A DNA stretch of 64,000 nt from Anaerolineae bacterium (GCA_022071955.1 JAJVIM010000027.1:62001-126000); one strand, 5' to 3'; positions 15,844 to 25,141 are shown, numbered from the stretch's first letter. The notes: generated by a model not told the origin, from the letters alone. Program-made: numbers and translations.

Positions 15844-18633
15844 ATGCCCACCAATTACCAGGACCGAATTAGAGAGGATGTGCGGCTGCTGGGTAATATT
15901 TTAGGCGAAGTTATTCAGCAGCAGGCCGGGGTACCTATTTTTGAGCTGGAGGAGCAAACCCGCGAGCTGGCCAAAATTCGCCGCCGGGGCAGCGATGCCA
16001 CAGCCCAGGCGCAGTTGATTGCGCTGGTTGGCCAGATGAGCCTGCCGGAACAGGAGCTGATTACCCGCGCTTTTGCCGCCTATTTTGAACTGATCAACCT
16101 GGCCGAGGAACATCACCGCGCCCGGGTGCTGCGCGAACGCGAGCGGCTGGCTCACCCCGAACCGCTGGCCGAATCGATTTTAGCCGCAGTGGCGGCGCTG
16201 CACCAGGCCGGCGTCGCCGAAGAGTCGGTGGCTCATCTTCTGGCCCGGTTGCACATTGAACTGGTCTTTACCGCCCACCCCACCGAGGCCAAACGCCGGA
16301 CGGTTGTTTCCAAGTTGCGCCGCATCAGCCGCGCTCTGTACGACCGCGAAGTGCGCGATTTGCTGCCGGTTGAATTTGAACGACTGATGACCGAAATTCG
16401 CGGCGAAGTAACCGCCCTGTGGGTCACCGAGCAAAGCCGTACCACCCGGCCCACGGTTGAAGACGAAGTGCGCATGGGACTGTTTTATTTTAATACCACC
16501 CTGTGGGAAGTCATCCCCCAGATTTACCGGGAGTTGGAGAGCGCGCTGGCCCGCTACTACCCCAATTTGTCGCTGCCGCCCGATTTTCTCACGTTTGGCT
16601 CGTGGATGGGCGGCGACCGCGACGGCAACCCTTTTGTCACCAGCGATGTGACCGCCACCACCCTCTATTTTCACCGCCGCATGGCCGCCGAGCGGCATCA
16701 CCGGCTGGCCCAACTGCTCGACCGGACGCTCAGTGTGTCCAGCCGGCTAACAGCGGTTCCGCCGGAACTGGACACGCGGGCCGGCGACGACTCCGCCGCC
16801 CGCTCCGATCACCTGGCTTATCTCAAAGAGCGTTATCCGTTTGAACCGTACCGCTTGCTGGCGGCCACTCTGGCCGCCGACCTGACGGCCGCTGCTGAAG
16901 ATGACCGCTTAACCAAACCGGCCGGCGCGGCCAGCGACAGGGCAAACCAGTTGCGGACTCGCGCCGATTTGCTGCGCCCGCTGCAACTGCTCAACAGCAG
17001 CCTGCGTGCTGCCGGGCTGGAGGCCATCGCCGAAACCCACCTGCGTGATGCCATCTATCTGGCGCAGGCTTTTGGTTTGCACGCGGCCCGGCTCGATATC
17101 CGCCAGTACAGCAGCTACAACCGGGCCGTGCTCAGCGAACTGCTGCGCCGGCTCGGCATTAATGAAAATTACAGCAAACTGTCTCCTCCCGACCGGACCG
17201 CTTTATTAACTCGACTGCTGGAGGAGTGGCCGCCTGATTTGGAGCAACTGACCGGCCTTTCGGCGGAGGCCACCGAAACGCTGGCCCTGTTCCGGCTGCT
17301 GCGACGAGTGGTGGACGTGTACGGGTCCGAATCGTTGGGGGCGTACATTGTCAGCATGACCAACGGCCCGGACGATCTGCTAACAGTGCTGCTGCTGGCT
17401 CGCTGGACCGGCCTGTGCCTGCCGGCCGACGGTCGTCCGGGGGCGGGCATCGCTTTGGTGCCGCTGTTTGAAACCCGCGCCGATTTGCGGGCCGCCCCGG
17501 AAATTATGGCCGAACTGTTCACCCATCCGGCTTACAGCCGCCATTTGCAGCGGTTGGGCCAGCGGCAGATGATCATGATTGGTTATTCTGACAGCAATAA
17601 AGACGCCGGTTATATTACCGCCAAATGGGAATTATTTCAGGCGCAGGAGGCGCTGGTAGCCTGTTGCCGGCAGCATGGCATCGAGCTGACAATTTTTCAC
17701 GGGCAGGGCGGCACCATTGCCCGCGGCGGCGGCCCGGCCAACCGGGCTATTTTGTCTTTGCCCGATGGCGCGGTGGAGGGCCAGGTGCGGCTCACGGAAC
17801 AGGGCGAGGTGATCAACGAAAGGTACGGCCACCCGGTGATTGCCCGCCGTCACCTGGAACAGGTGGTCAATGCGGTGCTGCTGCGCGCCCTGCCCGGCAA
17901 CAAAGCCAGCACCACTCCGCGCCAGGAATGGCGGGCCGCCATGGACGAGCTTTCGGCGGCCGGCTACCGGGCTTACCGCCAACTGGTGTACGAAACCCCG
18001 GAACTGCTGGTGTACTGGCAGCAGGCCACGCCCATCAACGAAATCAGCCAGATGCGGATTGGTTCGCGCCCGTCGCGGCGGGCCGGCGGCAGCGCCGATG
18101 TGGCCTCGCTGCGGGCGATTCCGTGGGTGTTTAGCTGGATGCAATCCCGGCACGTGCTGCCGGGTTGGTACGGCCTGGGGACGGCGCTGGCCGGGTTTGC
18201 CACCACGCCGGAACGGGTGCAGTTGCTGCGGGAGATGTATCGCCACTGGACATTTTTTCAGAACGCGCTGGATAACGTGCAGATGTCGCTGGGGAAAACC
18301 GATTTGGGAATTGCCCGGCTGTACGCCGAGCTGGTTACGGATGAACGCGTGCGCGAGCTGATTTTTGGCCAGATTGAGGCCGAATACAACCGCACCCGCG
18401 CCGCCATTTTGCAGATTACCGGGCAGCAGGAAATTCTGGATAACGATCCGGTGTTGCAGCGTTCTATCCGGTTGCGCAACCCTTATGTTGACCCGCTCAA
18501 TTTTGTGCAGGTCAGTTTGCTGCGGCAGTTGCGTTCGCTGCCCAATCCTGACACGCCCGAAGCCGAAGCCATCCGGCGAGCCATCTTTTTAACCATCAAC
18601 GGCGTGGCCGCCGGGTTAAAAAACACCGGCTAA
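15844..18633 (+). CDS. ppc: Phosphoenolpyruvate carboxylase
   Basis: The 929-residue protein catalyses PEP + bicarbonate to oxaloacetate + phosphate, replenishing the TCA cycle. Active-site signatures are VFTAHPTEAKRRTV (about 139-152), the SWMGGDRDGNPFVT segment, IMIGYSDSNKDAG, FHGQGGTIARGGGP with the catalytic Arg/Gly loop, and the C-terminal LRNPYVDPLNFVQ. The protein ends in the invariant NTG. AGGAGGAG precedes the ATG. It is a single-gene unit divergent from groES, with its own promoter and a terminator-like hairpin in its leader, followed by a perfect hairpin shared with the convergent clpB gene. Confidence 0.97.
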   Translation: MPTNYQDRIREDVRLLGNILGEVIQQQAGVPIFELEEQTRELAKIRRRGSDATAQAQLIALVGQMSLPEQELITRAFAAYFELINLAEEHHRARVLRERERLAHPEPLAESILAAVAALHQAGVAEESVAHLLARLHIELVFTAHPTEAKRRTVVSKLRRISRALYDREVRDLLPVEFERLMTEIRGEVTALWVTEQSRTTRPTVEDEVRMGLFYFNTTLWEVIPQIYRELESALARYYPNLSLPPDFLTFGSWMGGDRDGNPFVTSDVTATTLYFHRRMAAERHHRLAQLLDRTLSVSSRLTAVPPELDTRAGDDSAARSDHLAYLKERYPFEPYRLLAATLAADLTAAAEDDRLTKPAGAASDRANQLRTRADLLRPLQLLNSSLRAAGLEAIAETHLRDAIYLAQAFGLHAARLDIRQYSSYNRAVLSELLRRLGINENYSKLSPPDRTALLTRLLEEWPPDLEQLTGLSAEATETLALFRLLRRVVDVYGSESLGAYIVSMTNGPDDLLTVLLLARWTGLCLPADGRPGAGIALVPLFETRADLRAAPEIMAELFTHPAYSRHLQRLGQRQMIMIGYSDSNKDAGYITAKWELFQAQEALVACCRQHGIELTIFHGQGGTIARGGGPANRAILSLPDGAVEGQVRLTEQGEVINERYGHPVIARRHLEQVVNAVLLRALPGNKASTTPRQEWRAAMDELSAAGYRAYRQLVYETPELLVYWQQATPINEISQMRIGSRPSRRAGGSADVASLRAIPWVFSWMQSRHVLPGWYGLGTALAGFATTPERVQLLREMYRHWTFFQNALDNVQMSLGKTDLGIARLYAELVTDERVRELIFGQIEAEYNRTRAAILQITGQQEILDNDPVLQRSIRLRNPYVDPLNFVQVSLLRQLRSLPNPDTPEAEAIRRAIFLTINGVAAGLKNTG

Positions 18634-18642
18634 AACGATTTC

Positions 18643-18681
18643 GGTGAGTGGCCGCTCGGCAAAGCCGAGCGGCCACTCACC
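18643..18681. terminator. Perfect 18-bp-stem hairpin between ppc and clpB
   Basis: GGTGAGTGGCCGCTCGGC, loop AAA, then its exact complement. It sits between the convergent stops of ppc and clpB and probably acts as a bidirectional terminator, although no U run follows. It is one of several triloop hairpins in this window. Confidence 0.6.
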
Positions 18682-18689
18682 GGGTTAAA

Positions 18690-21287
18690 CTACTCAATAA
18701 TCTCCACTTCCGGCACAATCACGCTTTCAAACACAATCGAACCTTCGCTGAAGTTGACGCGAATGGTGTCGCCTTCGCTGAATTCGCCGTTGAGCAGCGC
18801 CAGCGCCAGCGGGTCCTGCAACTCGCGCTGGATGGCTCGTTTGATGGGCCGCGCTCCAAAAGCGGGGTCGTAACCCACGTCGGCCAGATGCAGCCGGGCC
18901 GCGTCGGTCAATTCCAGGCTCAGTTTGCGGCCGGCCAGCAACTTGCGCAGATGGCCCAACTGGATATCGACAATTTGCAGCAAATCTTCCCGGCTCAGGT
19001 TGTGGAAAACAATCACATCGTCAATCCGGTTGAGAAATTCCGGCCGAAAATGCTGGCGCATGGCCTGCATTACCTTTTCCTGCCCGGCCTCAACGCCCAA
19101 TTCCATAATGTGGTGGCTGCCAATGTTGCTGGTCATAATGACCACCGTGTTTTTAAAGTTGACCGTCCGGCCGTGGCCGTCGGTCAGCCGGCCATCATCC
19201 AGCAGTTGCAGCAGGGTGTTGAACACCTCCGGGTGCGCCTTTTCAATTTCATCAAACAGCACCACGCTGTAGGGCCGCCGCCGCACGGCTTCGGTCAGTT
19301 GGCCGCCTTCGTCGTAGCCCACGTAGCCGGGCGGCGCGCCGATGAGCCGGCTGACGGTGTGGCGTTCCTGGTATTCGCTCATGTCGATGCGAATCATGTT
19401 GCTTTCGTCATCAAACAGAAACTCGGCCAGCGCCCGGGCCAGCTCGGTTTTGCCCACGCCCGTTGGCCCCAAAAAGATGAAACTGCCGATGGGCCGGTTG
19501 GGGTCCTGCAGCCCGGCCCGGCTGCGGCGCACCGCGTTTGATACCACCCGGATGGCTTCGTCCTGCCCCACCACCCGGCGATGCAGCCGCTCTTCCATTT
19601 TAACCAGCTTTTCAACCTCGCCTTCCAGCAGTTTGCTCACCGGCACGCCCGTCCAGCGCGAGACGACTTCGGCAATCTGCTCGGCGTCCACTTCTTCATT
19701 CAGCAGCGAGCCTTTTTGCTGGTATTCGGCCAGCTCCCGCTGCTCGCGGTTGAGCCGGCTTTCCAGCTCGCGCAGGGTGCCGTAGCGCAGCCGGGCCGCG
19801 GCTTCCAGATCGGCGCGGCGCTCGGCCTGCTCAATTTCCAGGCGGGTGCGCTCAATCTGCTCCATTGTGGCGCGCATATCCTGAATGAGCTTTTTCTCGT
19901 TTTCCCATTGGGCCGTCAGCGCCCGGCTCTGCTCGTGCAGGTTGCCCAGCTCCTCTTCCAGCATTTCCAGCCGTTCCTTGCTGGCCCGGTCTTTTTCCTT
20001 TTTGAGCGCCTCGCGTTCAATTTCAAGCTGCATCACTTGCCGGTCAACCGTGTCCAGTTCGGTCGGTTTGCTGTCGATTTCGGTGCGCAGGCGGGCGGCG
20101 GCTTCATCAATCAGGTCGATGGCTTTGTCCGGCAAAAAACGGTCGCTGATGTAGCGGTGGCTCAACGTGGCCGCGGCGATGACCGCGCCGTCCTGAATCC
20201 GCACGCCGTGATGCACCTCGTAGCGTTCTTTGAGGCCGCGCAAAATGCTGATGGTGTCTTCCACGCTGGGCTGATCGACCAGCACCGGCTGGAAGCGGCG
20301 TTCCAGCGCGGCGTCTTTTTCCACGTGCTTGCGGTATTCGTCCAACGTGGTCGCGCCGATGGTGTGCAGTTCGCCGCGGGCCAGCATCGGTTTGAGCATG
20401 TTGCCGGCGTCCATCGCGCCTTCGGCGGCGCCCGCGCCGACGACGGTGTGCAGTTCGTCGATAAACAGGATGACCGCGCCTTCGCTGGCGGTCACTTCCT
20501 GCAGCACGGCTTTGAGCCGTTCCTCAAATTCGCCGCGGTACTTGGCCCCGGCGATGAGCGCGCCCATATCCAGCGCGACAATCTGCTTGTTTTTCAGCCC
20601 TTCCGGCACGTCGCCGTTGACAATCCGCTGGGCCAGCCCCTCAACGATGGCCGTTTTGCCCACGCCGGGGTCGCCAATGAGCACCGGGTTATTTTTGGTG
20701 CGGCGGCTGAGCACCTGCGTCACCCGCCGGATTTCGTCGTCGCGGCCAATCACCGGGTCGAGCTTGCCTTTGCGGGCCAGGTCGGTCAGGTCGCGGCCGT
20801 ATTTGAGCAGGGCCTCGTAAGTGGTTTCCGGGTTTTGGCTGGTCACGCGCTGGTTGCCGCGGATGCGGGTGAGCGCCGACAGCACCGCGTCGCGGGTGAG
20901 GCCGTAGCGGTTGAGCAGGTCGGCCGCTTTGCCGCCGGAGTCGGTCAGCGCCAGCAGCAGGTGTTCGGTGCTCACGTAGTCGTCTTTCATTTTTTCGGCG
21001 GTCTGCTCCGCCGAGCGCAGAGTGTGGCGCAGTAGCGCCGCCAGCCCCGGCTGCGAGCCACCGTACACTTTGGCCGCGCCGTTCAACTCGGTTTGCAGGG
21101 TGCTGGTTAGCACATCCGGGTTTACCCCCAGGTGATGGGCAATCTGCGGCACCACACCGCCCTCTTGTTGCAGCAGCGCCAGCAGCAGGTGGCTCGGTTG
21201 AATTTCGCTGTGGCTGTATTCTTCGGCCAGCCGCTGTGCCTCAATGATGGCTTCCTGAGCTTTTTGGGTGTATTTGTTCAGGTTCAT
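18690..21287 (-). CDS. clpB: ATP-dependent disaggregase ClpB (Hsp100)
   Basis: The 865-residue protein pulls polypeptides out of aggregates together with DnaK/DnaJ/GrpE. Order of parts: N-terminal Clp repeats (1-145); AAA+ domain 1 with GDPGVGKTAIVEG (about 205) and the pore/arm region GAKYRGEFEERL; the coiled-coil middle domain (about 400-530), rich in Glu/Arg heptads, which distinguishes ClpB from ClpA/C; AAA+ domain 2 with GPTGVGKTELARALAE (about 610) and LLQLLDDGRLTDGHGR; and the C-terminal D2-small domain. AGGAGG lies before the ATG. A repeat-containing promoter at 21559-21603 drives it with a leader of about 265 nt. Confidence 0.97.
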   Translation of the reverse strand: MNLNKYTQKAQEAIIEAQRLAEEYSHSEIQPSHLLLALLQQEGGVVPQIAHHLGVNPDVLTSTLQTELNGAAKVYGGSQPGLAALLRHTLRSAEQTAEKMKDDYVSTEHLLLALTDSGGKAADLLNRYGLTRDAVLSALTRIRGNQRVTSQNPETTYEALLKYGRDLTDLARKGKLDPVIGRDDEIRRVTQVLSRRTKNNPVLIGDPGVGKTAIVEGLAQRIVNGDVPEGLKNKQIVALDMGALIAGAKYRGEFEERLKAVLQEVTASEGAVILFIDELHTVVGAGAAEGAMDAGNMLKPMLARGELHTIGATTLDEYRKHVEKDAALERRFQPVLVDQPSVEDTISILRGLKERYEVHHGVRIQDGAVIAAATLSHRYISDRFLPDKAIDLIDEAAARLRTEIDSKPTELDTVDRQVMQLEIEREALKKEKDRASKERLEMLEEELGNLHEQSRALTAQWENEKKLIQDMRATMEQIERTRLEIEQAERRADLEAAARLRYGTLRELESRLNREQRELAEYQQKGSLLNEEVDAEQIAEVVSRWTGVPVSKLLEGEVEKLVKMEERLHRRVVGQDEAIRVVSNAVRRSRAGLQDPNRPIGSFIFLGPTGVGKTELARALAEFLFDDESNMIRIDMSEYQERHTVSRLIGAPPGYVGYDEGGQLTEAVRRRPYSVVLFDEIEKAHPEVFNTLLQLLDDGRLTDGHGRTVNFKNTVVIMTSNIGSHHIMELGVEAGQEKVMQAMRQHFRPEFLNRIDDVIVFHNLSREDLLQIVDIQLGHLRKLLAGRKLSLELTDAARLHLADVGYDPAFGARPIKRAIQRELQDPLALALLNGEFSEGDTIRVNFSEGSIVFESVIVPEVEIIE

Positions 21288-21558
21288 CGGTTCATCCTCC
21301 TGTGAGAATAGAGTTGGCTAACCCTCACCCCCCTGCCCCACCTGTGCCCCGCAGGGGTACTCTCTCTTTGGGAGAGGAGGGATTTCATTATTGTGGCTGA
21401 CGGCAGGTGCGTAGCGCCTGCCGTCAGCCACATCTTTTATTCCCTCCCCCTGTCAGGGGGAGGGGTAGGGGAGGGGGTTAATAAATATTCATTGTGTGAT
21501 GTCGTCATACTATCCGACTCCACCCGGTGTCGCCACAGGGCGACACGCTGACGCCTTT
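21288..21558 (-). repeat. Long clpB leader made of palindromic repeats
   Basis: This stretch has no gene. It holds three palindromic blocks: a C-rich/G-rich block at about 21321-21382; an 18-bp-stem hairpin at 21393-21431 (GTGGCTGACGGCAGG, inner GC-GTA-GC, then the complement, one G-U pair); and CCCTCCCCCTG-T-CAGGGGGAGGG at 21442-21464 with a G-rich tail. If clpB starts from the promoter upstream, all three are transcribed into its leader. Confidence 0.65.
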
Positions 21559-21603
21559 AACATAGCGCGCCAGTGTTAGAATTATACTTGATGAGTGTTA
21601 GAA
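21559..21603 (-). promoter_or_regulatory. clpB promoter with two TTCTAAC repeats 22 bp apart
   Basis: On the minus strand TTCTAAC occurs at 21603-21597 and 21581-21575, a spacing of 22 bp (twice 11). A TATGTT -10-like box follows at 21564-21559 after 10 bp. Geometry and sequence match the groES and grpE promoters. An internal TATAAT (21586-21581) lacks a partner -35 box. Confidence 0.68.
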
Positions 21604-21638
21604 AATGATATGCAACGGTGAGTAAAATGGGGCGTGGC

Positions 21639-22166
21639 TCAGGCCATCACGTTCAGTAATTTTGGCTGCGGCTGCGAATTGGCCGGCTGGCCGTTGCGGC
21701 CGTAATTTTGGAGCTGTTCCTGCTGTTGGGCGGCCAATTCCTGTTTGGCTTTGGCTTCCATTTGCCGGGCGCGCGCGGCCACGCCAAAATCCTGCGACGA
21801 GGGGCTGGCCGGAGCCAGCGCCGCTTTTTTGATGGTTTGCGCTTTTTTGATCGTCGCGGCCGGGTCATCGGCTACCGGGGTCACATCGATTTCTACCTCG
21901 CCGCTCACGGCGTAGCGCTGGCCGTCTGGCCCGGTTTTGAATTTGTAGGCGGCCCCGCCTTTGGCAAACGGCCCGGCCGCCGCCAGATGCGCCCGTTCGT
22001 GCTGGCGAACCTCGGTATCGCGTTTTTTCAGCGCCTCAACTTCCTGCTGTTCTTCCGCGGTGAGGTTGGCGGCGGATTTTGCCCCGGCCTGTTTTTGGGG
22101 CAGCGGCATTGGAGAGTATTCGGGTGTGGGTTTGTCAGTGACTGAAGAAATGCTGTCGATGGGCAT
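21639..22166 (-). CDS. SprA-related protein (putative metalloprotease CJM1_0395 family)
   Basis: The 175-residue protein contains the compact family core from about residue 50: KRDTEVRQHERAHLAAAG with a His-Glu-x-x-His-like HERAH, then GPDGQRYAVSGEVEIDVTPV and DPAATIKKAQTIKKAALAPA, then PSSQDFGVAARA. I recognise this as the SprA-related family, whose members are annotated as putative metalloproteases; the activity is not proved for this protein. The tail is Gln/Ala-rich. ATG 22166 follows a GAGGT ribosome site; a GTG three bases earlier is an alternative. It lies between the dnaJ terminator and the clpB promoter. Confidence 0.75.
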   Translation of the reverse strand: MPIDSISSVTDKPTPEYSPMPLPQKQAGAKSAANLTAEEQQEVEALKKRDTEVRQHERAHLAAAGPFAKGGAAYKFKTGPDGQRYAVSGEVEIDVTPVADDPAATIKKAQTIKKAALAPASPSSQDFGVAARARQMEAKAKQELAAQQQEQLQNYGRNGQPANSQPQPKLLNVMA

Positions 22167-22224
22167 CACAACCTCGGTTAATGGCTGTTGCTATTTTCGG
22201 CTGCGCCACAGAAAACTTTAGCGA

Positions 22225-22269
22225 TAAAAAAAGCGCGATGGGCGGCAACTTAGCTGCCACCCATCGCGC
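22225..22269 (-). terminator. Terminator after dnaJ
   Basis: GCGCGATGGG...CCCATCGCGC forms a long hairpin with an inner GGCA/TGCC stem. It is followed on the minus strand by seven U (the A run at 22226-22232). It ends the grpE-dnaJ transcript. Confidence 0.82.
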
Positions 22270-22293
22270 CTGCAAAATCCGAGGGTGAGAAAT

Positions 22294-23271
22294 CTACTTT
22301 TCCAGCTCGCGGAGCTGCTCAACCAGCCGCCGCTGCTCCGGCGACAGTTTTTTGGGGAGCTGCACGCTCAGCCGGGCGTACAGGTCGCCGTATTCGCTCT
22401 TTTTTCTGAGGTTCGGCATCCCTTTGCCGCGCAGCCGCATTTTTTGGCCGTTTTGCGCCCCGGCCGGAATTTTCAGCTTGACATCGCCGGAGAGCGTGGG
22501 CACACGCACCTCGCCGCCCAGCAGCGCGGTGTACAGGTCTACCGGCACATCGGTGTATAAATCGTCGCCGTCCCGCTCAAAGCGGTTGTCGGCCGCAACC
22601 TTCACTTTGAGGTACAGATCGCCGGCGCCGCCCAGACCGCGCGTGCCTTCGTTGCGCAGCCTAACTTTGGTGCCAGTGCTGGCTCCGGCCGGAATTTTCA
22701 CCTCCAGGCGGCGACCATCTTTATTGATGATCCGGCTGGTGCCGCTGTAAGCTTCGGCCAGCGTGATTTCCAGTTCGTGCTCAATATCGCGGCTGCCGGG
22801 GATGCTCGGTTCGTAGCTGTAGGCCGGGCCGGCGCTCCGGCGCGGGTTGCCGCCGCCCATCCCGCCGAAAATGGCGTTGAAAAAGTCAGAAAACGAGCCG
22901 CCCCCGCCGCCGCCGCCAAACAGGTCGCTCAAATCTTCCGGCGAGCCGTACTGCACGTGTACGCGCTGGCCGCCGGGCGCGCCGCCGCCGCCGGCGTACC
23001 ACTGCGTCCAATCAAAGCCGCCGGGCGCGCCCCCGCCTTGCTGCCAGCGGTTCCAGTTGGCCCCAAGCTGGTCGTATTTGGTGCGCTTTTGCGGGTCGCC
23101 CAATACCTCGTAAGCCTCGTTGATCTCTTTGATCTTCTCTTCAGCGCGGCTGTCGTCTTTGTTGACGTCGGGGTGATACTGGCGGGCCAGCTTGCGATAG
23201 GCGCTTTTTATTTCTTTTTCGCTGGCGTTTTTATTGACGCCCAGGATTTTGTAATAATCTCGGTAGTCCAC
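22294..23271 (-). CDS. DnaJ/CbpA-type co-chaperone without zinc finger
   Basis: The 325-residue protein has an N-terminal J domain (DYRDYYKILGVNKNASEKEI ... YHPDVN with the HPD motif), a Gly-rich segment (about 80-140), and directly the two DnaJ C-terminal beta domains (LEITLAEAYSGTSRII, KIPAGASTGTKVRLRNEG). There are no CXXCXGXG repeats, so this is the CbpA/type II form. It stimulates DnaK ATPase and hands over unfolded clients. GTG 23271 is the best start, since GGAGG lies 7 nt upstream; the in-frame TTG at 23277 is too close to it. It is 51 bp downstream of grpE in one operon. No dnaK is in the window. Confidence 0.93.
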   Translation of the reverse strand: MDYRDYYKILGVNKNASEKEIKSAYRKLARQYHPDVNKDDSRAEEKIKEINEAYEVLGDPQKRTKYDQLGANWNRWQQGGGAPGGFDWTQWYAGGGGAPGGQRVHVQYGSPEDLSDLFGGGGGGGSFSDFFNAIFGGMGGGNPRRSAGPAYSYEPSIPGSRDIEHELEITLAEAYSGTSRIINKDGRRLEVKIPAGASTGTKVRLRNEGTRGLGGAGDLYLKVKVAADNRFERDGDDLYTDVPVDLYTALLGGEVRVPTLSGDVKLKIPAGAQNGQKMRLRGKGMPNLRKKSEYGDLYARLSVQLPKKLSPEQRRLVEQLRELEK

Positions 23272-23322
23272 GGGCAAGCCTCCACAAATAAATTATGGCA
23301 CATTCCGGGGCGCGGGTAAAAT

Positions 23323-23868
23323 TTACGCGGCCACAATCACTTTGGCCGGCCGCAGCAGTTTTTCGCCGAGCGTGTAGCCGGCTTCGATCTCTTCGATAAT
23401 TGTATTGGCCTCGGCCGGGGCCGAAACCGCGGCCAGCGCTTCGTGCCACTGCGGGTCAAACGTCCGGCCCACCGTTTCAATGCGGCTGACGCCTTCGGCG
23501 GCCAGCATACGTTCCAGTTCGCGCTGAGTCAGTTCGATGCCCTGCCGCAGCGGTTCGGCCTGGCCGGGGTGATGGTTCAGCGCCCGGGCCAGGTTGTCGA
23601 TGACGGGCAGCACCAGCCGCAGCAGCCGTTCCCGTTCAGTGGCGATGGCCTCTTCGGCGCGGCGGATTTGCCGCTTGCGAAAGTTGTCCATATCGGCCTG
23701 CTGCCGCCGGGCCAGCGCTTCCCAATCGACGGCGGGTTCTGCCGCGGCCGGTTTGGGGTTGGCCGGCGTCTCGGCCGCCGCGGCCGCCACCGGCGTATGA
23801 TTATTGTACGCTTCCACAACCTTTACCGGTATCCGGTAGGCTGAACGTCGATCTTGAAATTGATGCAT
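23323..23868 (-). CDS. grpE: Nucleotide exchange factor GrpE
   Basis: The 181-residue protein releases ADP from DnaK. The N-terminal variable part ends in a Pro/Ala stretch; the family core begins near residue 65 (ADMDNFRKRQIRRAEEAIAT), a long helix used for dimerisation. It continues through LLRLVLPVIDNLARALNHHP, and ends with the beta-wing segment GRTFDPQWHEALAAV and TIIEEIEAGYTLGEKLLRPAKVIVA. ATG 23868 is preceded by GGAGGG. The in-frame codon at 23901 would coincide with the predicted transcription start and is not used. First gene of grpE-dnaJ. Confidence 0.95.
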   Translation of the reverse strand: MHQFQDRRSAYRIPVKVVEAYNNHTPVAAAAAETPANPKPAAAEPAVDWEALARRQQADMDNFRKRQIRRAEEAIATERERLLRLVLPVIDNLARALNHHPGQAEPLRQGIELTQRELERMLAAEGVSRIETVGRTFDPQWHEALAAVSAPAEANTIIEEIEAGYTLGEKLLRPAKVIVAA

Positions 23869-23904
23869 GGGTATCCCTCCAGGTCTGTGCCTGTTATCCA
23901 CCCC

Positions 23905-23960
23905 AAGATACGACGGTTGTATTAGATTGCCGCTAGAACTTTGCTAGATTTATGTTAGCG
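23905..23960 (-). promoter_or_regulatory. grpE promoter with four 11-bp-spaced repeats
   Basis: On the plus strand the copies read GTTAGCG (23954), GCTAGAT (23943), GCTAGAA (23932) and ATTAGAT (23921), each exactly 11 bp from the next. On the minus strand these are TTCTARC-type repeats. A TATCTT -10-like box (23910-23905) lies 10 bp beyond the last. The arrangement matches groES and clpB. Confidence 0.72.
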
Positions 23961-23962
23961 GG

Positions 23963-25141
23963 CTATTCCAGATCACTGCCGCGTTTAACGGCGTTATCGC
24001 CAAAGCGCTCGCGGATTTGGTCGAGCGTTTGCTGGAGCTGCTCGTCGGCCTGGCGAACCGGGCTGTCCCACAGGCCCAACTGGTGGGCCGGAGCGTTAAA
24101 ATTGCTCACGCCCACGCCGATCAGCCGCACGAGTTTGCCGGGCGGCCACACTTTTTCAAACAGTTCCAGCGCGGCGGCGTAGATTTCGCTGTCTAAATTG
24201 GTGGGGTGGGCCAGCGTAGACTGCCGGGTGAGGGTGGTGAAATCGGCCCAGCGAATTTTAAGCTTGACCGTGCTCCCGCTCAAATTATCGCGCCGCAGCC
24301 GCCAGCCGACCTGCTCGCACTGTTTGCGCAGCGTGTGCTTGAGCGACTCCGCACTGTTGATGTCGCGGGCAAAGGTGGTTTCCTGGCTCACCGATTTGGC
24401 CTCGTGTTCGGTTTCAACCGGCCGGTCGTCGCTGCCGCGCGCCCGCAGGGCCAGCTCGTGGCCGTGTTTGCCAAAGCGGCGGGCCAGGTCGGCTTGCGGC
24501 CAGCGGGCCACCGCCCCGATGGTAGTCAGCCCCAGTTCGGCCAGTTTGGCAGCGGTTTTTGGCCCTACGCCCCACAATTCGGGTACCGGCAGCGGGGCCA
24601 GAAAGGCGGCTTCGTGGCCGGTGGGCACCACGGTGATGGCGTTGGGCGTGCCGCCGCTGCGGGTTCGGGCCGAGGCTTTGCCGATGTTGTTGGCAATTTT
24701 GGCCACCAGTTTATTGGCCGCCACCCCAATGGAGCAGGGCAGCCCCAGCTCATTTTTGATCGTTGCCTGCAGCCGGCGGGCAATCGCTTCGGGCGGGTCG
24801 GGCAGGTCGGTTACATCCAGAAATGCTTCGTCAATGGAAATTTGCTCAACCAGCGGGGTCAGGTTGTGCAGCCGGTCCATCACCTGCTGCGAGACCGTGT
24901 GGTACAACTTGTGGTGCGAGGGCACAATCAGCAAATTGGGGCACAGGCGCACGGCGCGGGCCATGGGCATGGCGGAGTGGATGCCGAATTGGCGGGCCGC
25001 GTAGCTGCAACTGGCAACCACGCCGCGCTCATTGGGCTGGCCGCCCACGGCAAAGGGCTGGCCGGCCAGCGCGGAATTGCGCTGCTCTTCTACGGCGCAA
25101 AAAAAGGCGTCCAGATCAAGGTGCAAAATTTTTCGAGGCAT
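23963..25141 (-). CDS. dinB: DNA polymerase IV (Y-family translesion polymerase)
   Basis: The 392-residue protein copies past damaged bases. It starts PRKILHLDLDAFFCAVEEQ with the first catalytic Asp residues, followed by VVASCSYAARQFGIHSAMPM, and the SIDEAFLDVTD motif with the catalytic Asp-Glu. The thumb contains helix-hairpin-helix stretches (ELWGVGPKTAAKLAELGLTT), and the little-finger domain covers about 240-350. No clear beta-clamp peptide (QLxLF) is seen; the nearest is HQLGLWD. The tail is polar. The gene ends just beside the grpE control repeats and is transcribed on its own; no LexA-type site is obvious. Confidence 0.94.
   Translation of the reverse strand: MPRKILHLDLDAFFCAVEEQRNSALAGQPFAVGGQPNERGVVASCSYAARQFGIHSAMPMARAVRLCPNLLIVPSHHKLYHTVSQQVMDRLHNLTPLVEQISIDEAFLDVTDLPDPPEAIARRLQATIKNELGLPCSIGVAANKLVAKIANNIGKASARTRSGGTPNAITVVPTGHEAAFLAPLPVPELWGVGPKTAAKLAELGLTTIGAVARWPQADLARRFGKHGHELALRARGSDDRPVETEHEAKSVSQETTFARDINSAESLKHTLRKQCEQVGWRLRRDNLSGSTVKLKIRWADFTTLTRQSTLAHPTNLDSEIYAAALELFEKVWPPGKLVRLIGVGVSNFNAPAHQLGLWDSPVRQADEQLQQTLDQIRERFGDNAVKRGSDLE

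Noticed and set aside
15656..15844. Small minus-strand frame between groES and ppc
   Set aside because: It covers the groES control repeats and the ppc promoter and has no family or ribosome site.
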